From the NCBI RefSeq assembly GCF_015244705.1, contig NZ_JABCQF010000007.1:86152-150151 (forward strand): 64,000 nt of DNA. The letters are read 5' to 3'. This document shows, piece by piece, positions 42,400 through 49,115 of the stretch. The DNA is from Gluconobacter potus. Its GTDB lineage: Bacteria; Pseudomonadota; Alphaproteobacteria; Acetobacterales; Acetobacteraceae. Position 1 is the first letter of the stretch; each line of letters begins with the position of its first letter. The translations under genes were made by a program, and so were the position numbers. The notes under the pieces were generated by a model, which had not been told where the DNA came from, searched no databases, and saw nothing but the letters and a program-made list of their open reading frames with translations.

Positions 42400-43038
42400 C
42401 TATTCCGGGGCGCTCGTCTTGCTTCCGCCGCTCTGTACACCGCCGTGAACGTGGCTTTCGAGAGAAACAGCCCCCGCCTGCACATCGCCGGTTGCGGTGA
42501 TGGTGCCCGAGACCTTCAGGTCGCAGTTCACATCCATCTCTGACGCCTGCACTGTGACCTTGCCTGTCGTGATGATCCGGACGCCATCCGTGGTGATCTG
42601 GACATAATGCTCAGGAGCGTCGTTCAGGAATCCGCCCACATAGACGCAATCGGCCATGGAGTGCTGACGGAAGCTGCCGGGAAGGGCGGGCGCGCGGGTT
42701 GCCACCACGTTCGACTGGTCCCGACCTGAGATGATGATGTAGCCAATGTCGCCTGCCACCGGGTCAACGATGACGGCGCATGCCCCACCCTGAATGCGAA
42801 GGTATGGGACGCCATAGATCGTACCGTGCGGAACGGCTGTACCGTCGCTCGTCTGCTGATGGACCATGGGCGTGACGTCCACGGTGCCAACAATGCCATC
42901 ACCGGCGTGCACGGCGGATACTTGGACCAGAACGTTCGTGCCGAGATCGGTCAGATTGCGCCGGACGGCCGCGTCGATGGCACTGCTGTTCGTGTTGCCC
43001 TGCGTGATGCCGACGAAAGAAGAGCTTGATTCGGACAT
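42400..43038 (-). CDS. Baseplate spike protein (gp138/gpV-like)
   Basis: A 212-residue protein starting at ATG 43038, overlapping the hub stop (ATGA). An OB-fold N-terminal half (HAGDGIVGTVDVTPMVHQ, YLRIQGGACAVIVDPVAGD) is followed by a beta-helical spike (QITTDGVRIITTGKVTVQAS, then VSGTITATGDVQAG) ending with SHVHGGVQSGG. The His-x-His near the tip may bind metal as in gpV spikes. It pierces the outer membrane at the end of the tail tube. Confidence 0.75.
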   Translation of the reverse strand: MSESSSSFVGITQGNTNSSAIDAAVRRNLTDLGTNVLVQVSAVHAGDGIVGTVDVTPMVHQQTSDGTAVPHGTIYGVPYLRIQGGACAVIVDPVAGDIGYIIISGRDQSNVVATRAPALPGSFRQHSMADCVYVGGFLNDAPEHYVQITTDGVRIITTGKVTVQASEMDVNCDLKVSGTITATGDVQAGAVSLESHVHGGVQSGGSKTSAPE

Positions 43039-44036
43039 CAGTATGCTTTCACTTGAGGGACGTCCGCCCGGATGGCGGTCATCTGGGTGAACCACGGGCC
43101 ATTCGGGAGTTCAGAGGCCAGATCATGTGTGATGAGCGTCGGCTTCCACAGGCCTGAAGACGGCATCTGCGGGATGCTCTGCCCCATCTGATTGTTGGTC
43201 CATCCCTCGGGGAGATACTCGCTCACGAGCTGGAACGGGATCATGTATTGAAGGGCCGGATTGAAGAAGGACGTCACATTGATGCCGTTCTGATTATAGG
43301 CCGCATATCCGACCAGCCCCGTGGATTTGCTGAGCTTGACCGTAGTCTTTTCCTGCGTCCCATCGCTGGAGCGGCCCCATGCATGCAGGGCCTTGGTTAC
43401 GGTATCGACCCGGTAAACGGCGTGAATGCTGCGTGCGAGCTTGTCGATCTGTTTCATAAGATCACCAGCTTCATAGAAGGAGTTGATCGTCTGACTGACG
43501 CCATGATTGGCAAAGGTCAGTCCTGCCTTGGCAGCCAGTTCACTGAAGATCGTCGCGGCAGGGGTTGGCGTGCCATACGACGTTGGAATGGCCGTTGTGA
43601 CCTTGAGCGGCAAGGTGTCATAGGCCAGAACCTGAAATGCGACAGAAGGCGCGCCGGAGAAGTCTACGAAGGCTTCCGCGATATCTCCGAGGAAGATGGT
43701 CGAGAGCGTTCCGCCTGCATCACCAGCCTGGACCTCAACAAGAGCCCCGGAAAATCGCGTGTTTGTCTGATTGCTGACGTTCGTCATGGCCATGACGACA
43801 GAAAGCCGGTTCATCATGGCAAGGGTCATCCCCTCGACCCGCAGCGATAGCTGAGAGCCTGTGAGCATCCCCGCATTGGTCACGGTCGCACGCACACGAA
43901 GCCCGGAGAGTGTCACCTTGTCCGCCGTGCTGCCCGGTCCAATCGCCCCCGTCGGGACCGTAAACGAGACATCGATCTGTTTTCTGGCGAAGCTGCGAGG
44001 GAGGCGTGAGGCGGTGACGGTTGTGGTGCTGCTCAC
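43038..44036 (-). CDS. Baseplate hub protein (gp27/gpD/gp44-like)
   Basis: A 332-residue hub protein. The GTG start at 44036 is preferred because AGGA lies 8 bases upstream and the frame before it crosses a terminator hairpin. The domain order fits hub proteins: an N-terminal tube-like barrel (RKQIDVSFTVPTG, LSGLRVRATVTNAGM), then a middle domain (LDIAEAF-like: FLGDIAEAFVDFSG), and a C-terminal part with SHTI-like beta strands. It is followed directly by the spike. The plug gene that should precede it lies 4 kb away, beyond the accessory island. Confidence 0.7.
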   Translation of the reverse strand: MSSTTTVTASRLPRSFARKQIDVSFTVPTGAIGPGSTADKVTLSGLRVRATVTNAGMLTGSQLSLRVEGMTLAMMNRLSVVMAMTNVSNQTNTRFSGALVEVQAGDAGGTLSTIFLGDIAEAFVDFSGAPSVAFQVLAYDTLPLKVTTAIPTSYGTPTPAATIFSELAAKAGLTFANHGVSQTINSFYEAGDLMKQIDKLARSIHAVYRVDTVTKALHAWGRSSDGTQEKTTVKLSKSTGLVGYAAYNQNGINVTSFFNPALQYMIPFQLVSEYLPEGWTNNQMGQSIPQMPSSGLWKPTLITHDLASELPNGPWFTQMTAIRADVPQVKAY

Positions 44037-44062
44037 GGGGCGGTCCTTTTTGGTAATAAAAA

Positions 44063-44082
44063 AGCCGCTTCGAAGAGCGGCT
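44063..44082 (-). terminator. Minus-strand hairpin just upstream of the hub gene
   Basis: Stem AGCCGCT with AGCGGCT (7 bp), loop TCGAAG, then T6 and ATTACC on the minus strand. It lies 26 bases before the hub GTG, at the left border of the accessory island, so the hub may need its own promoter or antitermination. Confidence 0.7.
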
Positions 44083-44189
44083 GGTATTAGGGCAGGGTGC
44101 AGGGACGGGAAACACGCCGTTGCCATTCCTTACTGGCAATTCTCGGGTGCGCGTCTCAAGGGTAGGAGACCTACCTTGGGAAGATATTT

Positions 44190-44558
44190 ATGAGCCCCAG
44201 AACTACAGCTCTGATCATTTTTGCTGCCGGTCTCATGCCTTTGCCGCTCCGGGCTCAGGGCACCACCGTTTATAACGGGCAGACCTATACAACTCTCAGC
44301 ACAGCAGCTCCGTCGTACAACGATACCGAGCAAGGTGAGCGGGGTGGGGATGCAAAATCACATCACAGATGCGGGCCACCTCCTGGCGGATTTGATCACA
44401 GACCACCGCCGGGAATGGATAATGACGGCAATCGACCGCCACCTCCGCCTATGGACAGTAATGGCAGACCACCACCGCCGCCAGACGGCTGCCGCCCGCC
44501 ACCACCGCCTGAAGGTTCACCTGGTAAGTTCGAGGGATCGAACCAGTATCCTGACTGA
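44190..44558 (+). CDS. Secreted proline-rich protein
   Basis: A 122-residue protein on the strand opposite to the phage late genes. Residues 1-22 form a signal peptide (ALIIFAAGLMPLPLRAQG). The mature part has GQTYTTLSTAAPSYN, then a disordered tail of PPPPPMDSNGRPPPPPDGCR-type units with single Cys residues. An AAGAT-rich leader precedes the ATG, with no strong ribosome site. It is probably a periplasmic or surface protein of the moron type. Another proline-rich ORF occurs at 26409, outside the element. Confidence 0.55.
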   Translation: MSPRTTALIIFAAGLMPLPLRAQGTTVYNGQTYTTLSTAAPSYNDTEQGERGGDAKSHHRCGPPPGGFDHRPPPGMDNDGNRPPPPPMDSNGRPPPPPDGCRPPPPPEGSPGKFEGSNQYPD

Positions 44559-44572
44559 TTGCTTGATATAAA

Positions 44573-44590
44573 GCCGCCCCGAAGGGCGGC
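44573..44590 (-). terminator. Hairpin terminator after the Rha-associated genes
   Basis: A 7-bp stem GCCGCCC with GGGCGGC, loop CGAA, then TTTATATC on the minus strand, 8 bases after the stop at 44598. It ends the transcript of the regulator genes of the island. Confidence 0.7.
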
Positions 44591-44597
44591 TCCGTAG

Positions 44598-44948
44598 TCA
44601 GGCGGGTTCTAGCGCCCGAACTGTACTCTTTCCCACTTCCCCCGAAGCAGGGATGGGCATGGGAACGTACCGCCCAAGCACCTTCACTTGCAGAAATTCC
44701 GGCACTCGGGGCGAGTAAAAGCCAGACACATACGGAATGAGAGCGCAGCGAATGCGGGCCAGCCGCGCCCTGTCTTCCGGATGGTTTTCGGCGATGGGCG
44801 AGACATAGATTTCGCCTTTCGTTCCGATCACCACAGCCTCCGTCCCCGGCTCCAGATCATAGTCTGTTGCGTCGAAGCACAGCATTTCGCCATTCACCAT
44901 GACCGCGCCTGTGATGCGTGCGTCCTGCCTGGTGGCCAGCGCGCTCAT
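44598..44948 (-). CDS. Hypothetical protein coupled to the Rha regulator
   Basis: A 116-residue protein starting at ATG 44948. It has a short beta-rich first half (ITGAVMVNGEMLCFDATDYD, EAVVIGTKGEIYVSPI) and a second half rich in Arg and Pro (RLARIRCALIPYVSGFYSP). No known family. It begins inside the end of the Rha-type gene; if one GT were removed there, the two genes would meet by the ATGA overlap that is common in this phage. Probably a phage accessory protein. Confidence 0.5.
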   Translation of the reverse strand: MSALATRQDARITGAVMVNGEMLCFDATDYDLEPGTEAVVIGTKGEIYVSPIAENHPEDRARLARIRCALIPYVSGFYSPRVPEFLQVKVLGRYVPMPIPASGEVGKSTVRALEPA

Positions 44949-45717
44949 GACACACCGGCTCCGGCTTCTTGGCGAAAGGGCGTAGGACAGAGACCATCCG
45001 AGGCGACCACTTGAGCTGCTGCTGAGATCCCTTGCCATTGCGGCGGGTCGTATCAAAGAAGCGGCTGACTTCCTTGCCCTTTTCGGTCGGCTCGTAGGAG
45101 CTACCGACGGCTGAGCTATCGACTTTCACCTGATATCCCTGGTGGATCAGTGTCAGGTTCACCGACCGCGCACTCATGCCAATTTCTTCCCCGATCTGCG
45201 TTGGCGTCAGATAGTTCTCAGCATCGGGCGCGGCGATGGATGTTGCGCCCATAAGCTCCAGCGGATTGATGCCCGTCAGTTCATGGGTTCCACGAGCCGC
45301 CATCAGGCAACGCTGGTTCTCGTCCACGTGGGGAAGAGTGGAAGCCACAGAGAGAAGGCGGCGGTAAGCCACGTCGAAAGCGGGTTTGCGCTTGCGGGAA
45401 GGAGTGGGCGTCAGGGCCGCTCCTTTCTCAAGCTCCATCCAGCGACGAACTACCTTGAGGCGGCGCGCAGCGTCGTAGCCGAGAATGAGATTATAGGTCA
45501 GGTCTTGGGTCAGATTGTAGCAGCGGTATTCCTGACCATTCTGCTCGTTTCGGTAGGTATCCTCAAAATTGAGGAGACCCTCTCCAACGTCTTTCAGCAT
45601 CTTTTCGATGTCGCGGACGACGTTGTCATGACGCTTACCTGTTAGTTCCGCGATCTCCCGGGAAGACATGGTGGGAGCGCTGGAAATCGTGGCCGCGCGT
45701 ATGTTATCGTGGCTCAT
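44857..45717 (-). CDS. Rha-family phage regulatory protein
   Basis: A 286-residue protein starting at ATG 45717 (AAGGAG six bases upstream). Residues 15-100 are the Rha domain: MSSREIAELTGKRHDNVVRD, then NFEDTYRNEQNGQEYRCYNL and GYDAARRLKVVRRW. The second part (about 170-250) carries a helix-turn-helix-like LTPTQIGEEIGMSARSVNLTL, as in phage antirepressors. The last 31 residues (CHERAGHQAG onward) are basic and overlap the next gene; they look like a frame-shifted tail. Rha proteins affect lysogeny control. The gene is coupled to the RHH gene before it. Confidence 0.75.
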   Translation of the reverse strand: MSHDNIRAATISSAPTMSSREIAELTGKRHDNVVRDIEKMLKDVGEGLLNFEDTYRNEQNGQEYRCYNLTQDLTYNLILGYDAARRLKVVRRWMELEKGAALTPTPSRKRKPAFDVAYRRLLSVASTLPHVDENQRCLMAARGTHELTGINPLELMGATSIAAPDAENYLTPTQIGEEIGMSARSVNLTLIHQGYQVKVDSSAVGSSYEPTEKGKEVSRFFDTTRRNGKGSQQQLKWSPRMVSVLRPFAKKPEPVCHERAGHQAGRTHHRRGHGEWRNAVLRRNRL

Positions 45718-45727
45718 GGCCAACTCC

Positions 45728-45919
45728 TTAAACGGTGGTGGTTGAGGCATCGGGCTGGCTTCCTAGGGCTCCCGGTGCCTTTTCTTTTTCCATTTCCTGC
45801 CGAAGCAAGAACGATATGTGAGCGCCGATTGTGCGCTCCTGCTGCTTTGCACTGCGCTTAAGGAAATCCTTCACGCTTGGCTCAAGCCGGATGTGGATTT
45901 GCGGGTCTTGTCTACTCAT
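45728..45919 (-). CDS. Arc-type ribbon-helix-helix regulator A
   Basis: A 63-residue DNA-binding protein. Residues 5-50 give a ribbon-helix-helix (QIHIRLEPSVKDFLKRSAKQ, then TIGAHISFLLRQEME). The ATG at 45919 has GGAG only two bases before it, and a GTG 12 bases earlier is possible. It is divergent to a second Arc-type gene, with three copies of a shared palindromic site between. It heads the minus-strand regulator operon with Rha. It may control both directions. Confidence 0.7.
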   Translation of the reverse strand: MSRQDPQIHIRLEPSVKDFLKRSAKQQERTIGAHISFLLRQEMEKEKAPGALGSQPDASTTTV

Positions 45920-45924
45920 AGCTC

Positions 45925-45989
45925 CTATCACCGTGTTACCTCTGCGGCAGTATCACCGTGATACGATTGCAGTCAATAGCACGGTGATA
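45925..45989. promoter_or_regulatory. Three operator copies (TATCACCGTGNTA) between divergent RHH genes
   Basis: The sites are 45925-45938 (forward, TATCACCGTGTTA), 45950-45964 (perfect palindrome GTATCACCGTGATAC) and 45977-45989 (reverse copy, TAGCACGGTGATA). Centres are spaced about 26 bases apart. They fill the gap between the two Arc-type genes and reach their ribosome sites, as expected for autoregulation by ribbon-helix-helix proteins. Confidence 0.7.
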
Positions 45990-46002
45990 TAAAAAAACCG
46001 AC

Positions 46003-46281
46003 ATGGCTAGAGGCGACCCAATGCTCCACATCCGCGTGACGGATGAACTGAAATCACGTCTTGAGGAGTCTGCTCAATTTTTCGGACGCTCGATGAATGC
46101 GGAGATTTCTCAGAGACTAGAAGAGAGCCTTTATTTATCAAAAATGGCTCACGCTCTTGAGGAAAGCCCCCAGTTGACGGATGGTGAGCGGGCTTTAGTT
46201 CAATCTTTCCGGAACATGAGCCAAGATGAAAGGCGGGCTGTCTTGGCCCTTCTGAATAAACTCAGTAGCCCCCACGATTGA
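46003..46281 (+). CDS. Arc-type ribbon-helix-helix regulator B
   Basis: A 92-residue protein. Residues 6-45 form a ribbon-helix-helix (MLHIRVTDELKSRLEESAQF, RSMNAEISQRLEESL), followed by a helical C-terminal part (DGERALVQSFRNMSQDERRA) that may mediate oligomerisation. It is divergent to regulator A across the triple operator. It is transcribed toward the superinfection-type gene 80 bases downstream and may control it. Confidence 0.72.
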   Translation: MARGDPMLHIRVTDELKSRLEESAQFFGRSMNAEISQRLEESLYLSKMAHALEESPQLTDGERALVQSFRNMSQDERRAVLALLNKLSSPHD

Positions 46282-46360
46282 CCCGACTCCGAATTGTTGG
46301 AGCGGGCATTTCCCTTCGTCCCAAACTCCGGCATGTTACGGAGTGTGAATGGAGGGGTAG

Positions 46361-47362
46361 ATGTTTCGTGAATTATTCTTGTGCACTGGGATGGTTGCTT
46401 GCACGATAGGTGGGGCTGCAGCGCAGTCATACAGTCCAGATTTCGATTGTTCACGGGTCAATCCCGCAGACAGTATTGCAGTAATGCTGTGCCAGAATTC
46501 CGACGCCGCCAAGGCAGAACTCGAGTTTGATCAAGCATATTATGCGCTTCGTCAAATAGTCGGGAAAGACGGATGGAAGTCTCTGAAAAAAGAGGCAATT
46601 GCCGACGACGAAATTCTAAAGGAGTGCATCGCACCTCCGGATCCGTCTTCTCCAGAAGTCACACCCGCCGCAGACCCGACATGTTATATTCGCAACATGA
46701 ATGTTTTGACGGAAAAATATCGCGGTCGATTGACCGGGGACGCATCTGAGGAAGCAGCTCGTCCAATCCTAACGCATCGCATTCTTCAACAAAAACTGAT
46801 TGACCTTGGGTATTTGCCCGCGGGAAGCATTGCCGATGGAGTCTATGGAGAAAGCACTCGCGCCGCAATCGAGACATGGCAGCGCGTGGCGAAACGTCCG
46901 TCTGCCGATGGATTTTTGTCGGACGATGATGCTACTGTACTATTGAACCAAACGCCTCAGAACGCGACGGACGAAGAGCAGGTGCGATCTGCAGTAAGTA
47001 AGGGAATCGCCGCCTCCCAAGACCCAAAAATAACGCCACCGATCAACACAGACCATGCGCCGTCAAAGCAGACAATCAATCCGATATCTTCGTCATATCA
47101 TGCCAATAATAATCAAACAAATCCGATATATTGGGTGATAATTGCATCAATAGCTCTTATTGCTTTTGGAATATATTTCCTTCCGACAACTATTGCTCTC
47201 AATCGTGGCGTTAATAAAATGGCTGCGGTCGTTCTGGTAAATATATTATTTGGTTGGACATTTATAGGATGGGCAGTCGCTCTAATAATGGCGTGTTCAA
47301 TGGAAAGAAGTATCGACTACGACTTGCGTACACGTGTCATGATGCAGTTTATGTCTAAATAG
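46361..47362 (+). CDS. LprI-like / peptidoglycan-binding / Imm-superinfection fusion protein
   Basis: A 333-residue protein in four parts. Residues 1-21 are a signal peptide. Residues 25-120 form a Cys-rich LprI/DUF1311-like region (DFDCSRVNPADSIAVMLCQN, FDQAYYALRQ). Residues 138-195 are a peptidoglycan-binding domain (LQQKLIDLGYLPAGSIADGV, AAIETWQRV). After a linker, two membrane helices (257-312) carry the Imm_superinfect pattern: FGIYFLPTTIALNRG, then NILFGWTFIGWAVALIMA. It should sit in the inner membrane with its main part in the periplasm. Base composition is poorer in GC than neighbouring phage genes, suggesting separate acquisition. Likely role: blocking DNA entry or the tail lysozyme of rival phages. 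Confidence 0.65.
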   Translation: MFRELFLCTGMVACTIGGAAAQSYSPDFDCSRVNPADSIAVMLCQNSDAAKAELEFDQAYYALRQIVGKDGWKSLKKEAIADDEILKECIAPPDPSSPEVTPAADPTCYIRNMNVLTEKYRGRLTGDASEEAARPILTHRILQQKLIDLGYLPAGSIADGVYGESTRAAIETWQRVAKRPSADGFLSDDDATVLLNQTPQNATDEEQVRSAVSKGIAASQDPKITPPINTDHAPSKQTINPISSSYHANNNQTNPIYWVIIASIALIAFGIYFLPTTIALNRGVNKMAAVVLVNILFGWTFIGWAVALIMACSMERSIDYDLRTRVMMQFMSK

Positions 47363-47488
47363 GTTCCATGCTTTCTCACGCCTCATCCCCCCAAGTTTGA
47401 CCCTCCTTTACTTCACCGGCGAGGGGGGAGTGAAATGCCACTCCCTCTCAAATCGTATCTACAATCAGATTGAGGTTATTAATTTTTC

Positions 47489-47498
47489 TGTATATACA
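47489..47498. promoter_or_regulatory. Palindrome in the brnTA promoter region
   Basis: TGTATATACA is a perfect 10-base palindrome ending 7 bases before the brnT ATG. The preceding TTGAGGTTATTAATTTTT is promoter-like. BrnTA is known to be autorepressed, and this would be a fitting operator. Confidence 0.45.
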
Positions 47499-47505
47499 AT
47501 AAGCC

Positions 47506-47769
47506 ATGAGATACGATTGGGACGAGGCCAAACGCCTGAGCAACATCGAGAAGCACGATGTTGATTTTCTGAGCGCTGAAGGTTTCGAGTGGGATGCGGC
47601 TTTCATCCGGGCAAGCCAGTCTTCGAACGAGCCGCGTCTTGTTGCGCTAGGCCCGATTGGTGACCGTCTTCATGTGCTGGTGTTCAGCATCGAAACCCGG
47701 ACCGTTCGTATCATCAGCCTGCGGAAGGCCAACAAACGGGAGGTATCGCTCTATGTCTCGCAAGACTAA
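47506..47769 (+). CDS. brnT: BrnT toxin (RelE-fold ribonuclease)
   Basis: An 87-residue toxin of the type II BrnT family, an mRNA-cleaving enzyme of RelE-like fold. The family opening YDWDEAKRLSNIEKHDVDF is clear, as is the C-terminal VRIISLRKANKREV, with the conserved Arg and Lys. The antitoxin gene overlaps its end by 17 bases. The pair lies at the right end of the accessory island inside the tail operon. It may stabilise the prophage or act against other phages. Confidence 0.85.
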   Translation: MRYDWDEAKRLSNIEKHDVDFLSAEGFEWDAAFIRASQSSNEPRLVALGPIGDRLHVLVFSIETRTVRIISLRKANKREVSLYVSQD

Positions 47770-48046
47770 CATCATCATGCCGACTGACGAGGAAGATGCC
47801 CGGATCAATCAGGGCATTGCACTCGATAGCGACAATCCGGAGCTTACTGAGGCTGACTTTCAGGCCATGAAGGCGGCAGCGATGGTCCTCCCGTCTTTGG
47901 CGAAGGCCAAGCGTGTTCGTGGCCCGCAAAAGGCCGCCACGAAGCGCTCAGTCTCCCTTCGCCTCGATCAGGATGTCCTTGAGAAGTTCAAGAGCACCGG
48001 ACCGGGTTGGCAGACCAGGATCAATGAGGTGCTGCGTCGAGCCTAA
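47753..48046 (+). CDS. brnA: BrnA antitoxin (ribbon-helix-helix)
   Basis: A 97-residue antitoxin starting at ATG 47753, inside the end of brnT. The N-terminal half (EEDARINQGIALDSDNPELT) is the toxin-binding segment. The C-terminal part (KRSVSLRLDQDVLEKFKSTG, WQTRINEVLR) is the ribbon-helix-helix that binds the operator. This order and overlap are normal for brnTA. The gene ends 50 bases before the convergent plug gene. Confidence 0.84.
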   Translation: MSRKTNIIMPTDEEDARINQGIALDSDNPELTEADFQAMKAAAMVLPSLAKAKRVRGPQKAATKRSVSLRLDQDVLEKFKSTGPGWQTRINEVLRRA

Positions 48047-48096
48047 ACACTTGCTGCCTTCCCGTCTGGGGCAGCCGTACTGGATGTGGTCGGCAG

Positions 48097-48396
48097 CTAA
48101 CTGGTCGTCACAAAAGTCAGTACATACCGGTCGCCAAGCCCGTCATAGGTCGGGTCGGCGCTGCCTTGGGTGTCCACGAACACGAAGTCTCCACCCAGAC
48201 CCAGATAGTCGGCATGCACCACAGGGTTCAGGTTCTGGCAGATGGCGCCCGCCACGATCTGGGTGTCATTCAGCCAGACGTCCATATAGAGCCCGGTCGA
48301 GCGTTGATAGACGTCCAGCCGGACAAGCTGCTGGTTCAGGATCACATTCAGCGTCTGGCTCGCCGTCGCATTGAGCGGGATCTGAACGGCGGTCAC
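48097..48396 (-). CDS. Phage baseplate plug protein
   Basis: A 99-residue all-beta protein with VQIPLNATASQTLNVILNQQ, VRLDVYQRSTGLYMDVWLND and GDFVFVDTQG. This matches the baseplate plug family (DUF6983) that closes the tube end of simple contractile tails such as that of cyanophage Pam3. Its start overlaps the preceding tail gene by four bases. The hub gene normally follows at once, but here 4 kb of accessory DNA intervenes. Confidence 0.72.
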   Translation of the reverse strand: MTAVQIPLNATASQTLNVILNQQLVRLDVYQRSTGLYMDVWLNDTQIVAGAICQNLNPVVHADYLGLGGDFVFVDTQGSADPTYDGLGDRYVLTFVTTS

Positions 48397-49115
48397 AACG
48401 TGACTCCCAGAAGAGAAGTCTGCACGGGCAGGGAAGGGGTTGTGGTCTGGACCGTTCCGTTCTGGACAGTCTGAGCCCCCTGCGGCTGCGAGGTGTTGGT
48501 ATAGGCTGCCGTACCTGTGCTGCGGATCTGCCGGATCATAATTTCCGCCATCAGCATTGTGACGCCCTGGCTGCTTTCCCGGCGCCAGCGATAGCCAATG
48601 ATATTGGCATTCGTGGCCGTGAACTCGGGCGTGACCACCGAATAGAGGTTCGTGTCTGCGACCAGGGCCTCAAGGGTTGAGATGAAGGAAGAGCGGACGT
48701 GGTTTCCTGTCGTTCCCGTCAGATTGGGAATCAGGGTCGTGATCGCCGAGATGATCCCGTCCGATCCGGTCTCTGTTCCATCGCAGACCATGATGACCCG
48801 TGCCGAGTAAGGCATCTTCACCTTGTTGTACGAGGCAAAGGCACCCCCTTCGAGCGGGGCATCCGACACGGTGTAGCTGTTCTCGTACTCGATCCCCATC
48901 ACTCGTCCGGACGTGAGAAGCTGCGTGTTCCCGCTTCCGAATATGCCCCATTGCTTCGCGGCCTGTGCGGTGAGGTAATTCTGAGCGATCCCGGCGAGGG
49001 CCGTGGACGCCGTGGCATCCACCCCGGTCGCGATAGACTGCCCCAGAAGAGCCGGCACACCGACAGCAGCAGGGATATCCCAGACGGACGGCAGGGTGAC
49101 ATCCGCAAAAGCCAT
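48393..49115 (-). CDS. Tail protein between tape measure and plug (baseplate/tube-end)
   Basis: A 240-residue protein. The N-terminal half has a helix QNYLTAQAAKQWGIFGSGNT. The middle is beta-rich (RVMGIEYENSYTVSDAPLEG, FASYNKVKMPYSARVIM). It also has HVRSSFISTLEALVADTNLY and a Thr/Gln-rich tail. The position between tape measure and plug suggests a hub-proximal tube-end or baseplate component, similar in place to Dit or LysM tail proteins. I cannot assign a named family from the sequence. ATGA overlap with the tape-measure gene. Confidence 0.6.
   Translation of the reverse strand: MAFADVTLPSVWDIPAAVGVPALLGQSIATGVDATASTALAGIAQNYLTAQAAKQWGIFGSGNTQLLTSGRVMGIEYENSYTVSDAPLEGGAFASYNKVKMPYSARVIMVCDGTETGSDGIISAITTLIPNLTGTTGNHVRSSFISTLEALVADTNLYSVVTPEFTATNANIIGYRWRRESSQGVTMLMAEIMIRQIRSTGTAAYTNTSQPQGAQTVQNGTVQTTTPSLPVQTSLLGVTL

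Noticed and set aside
45920..46002. Repeated motif as a CRISPR-like array
   Set aside because: Only three short palindromic sites, one inverted, between divergent regulator genes; they are operators, with no spacers or cas genes.
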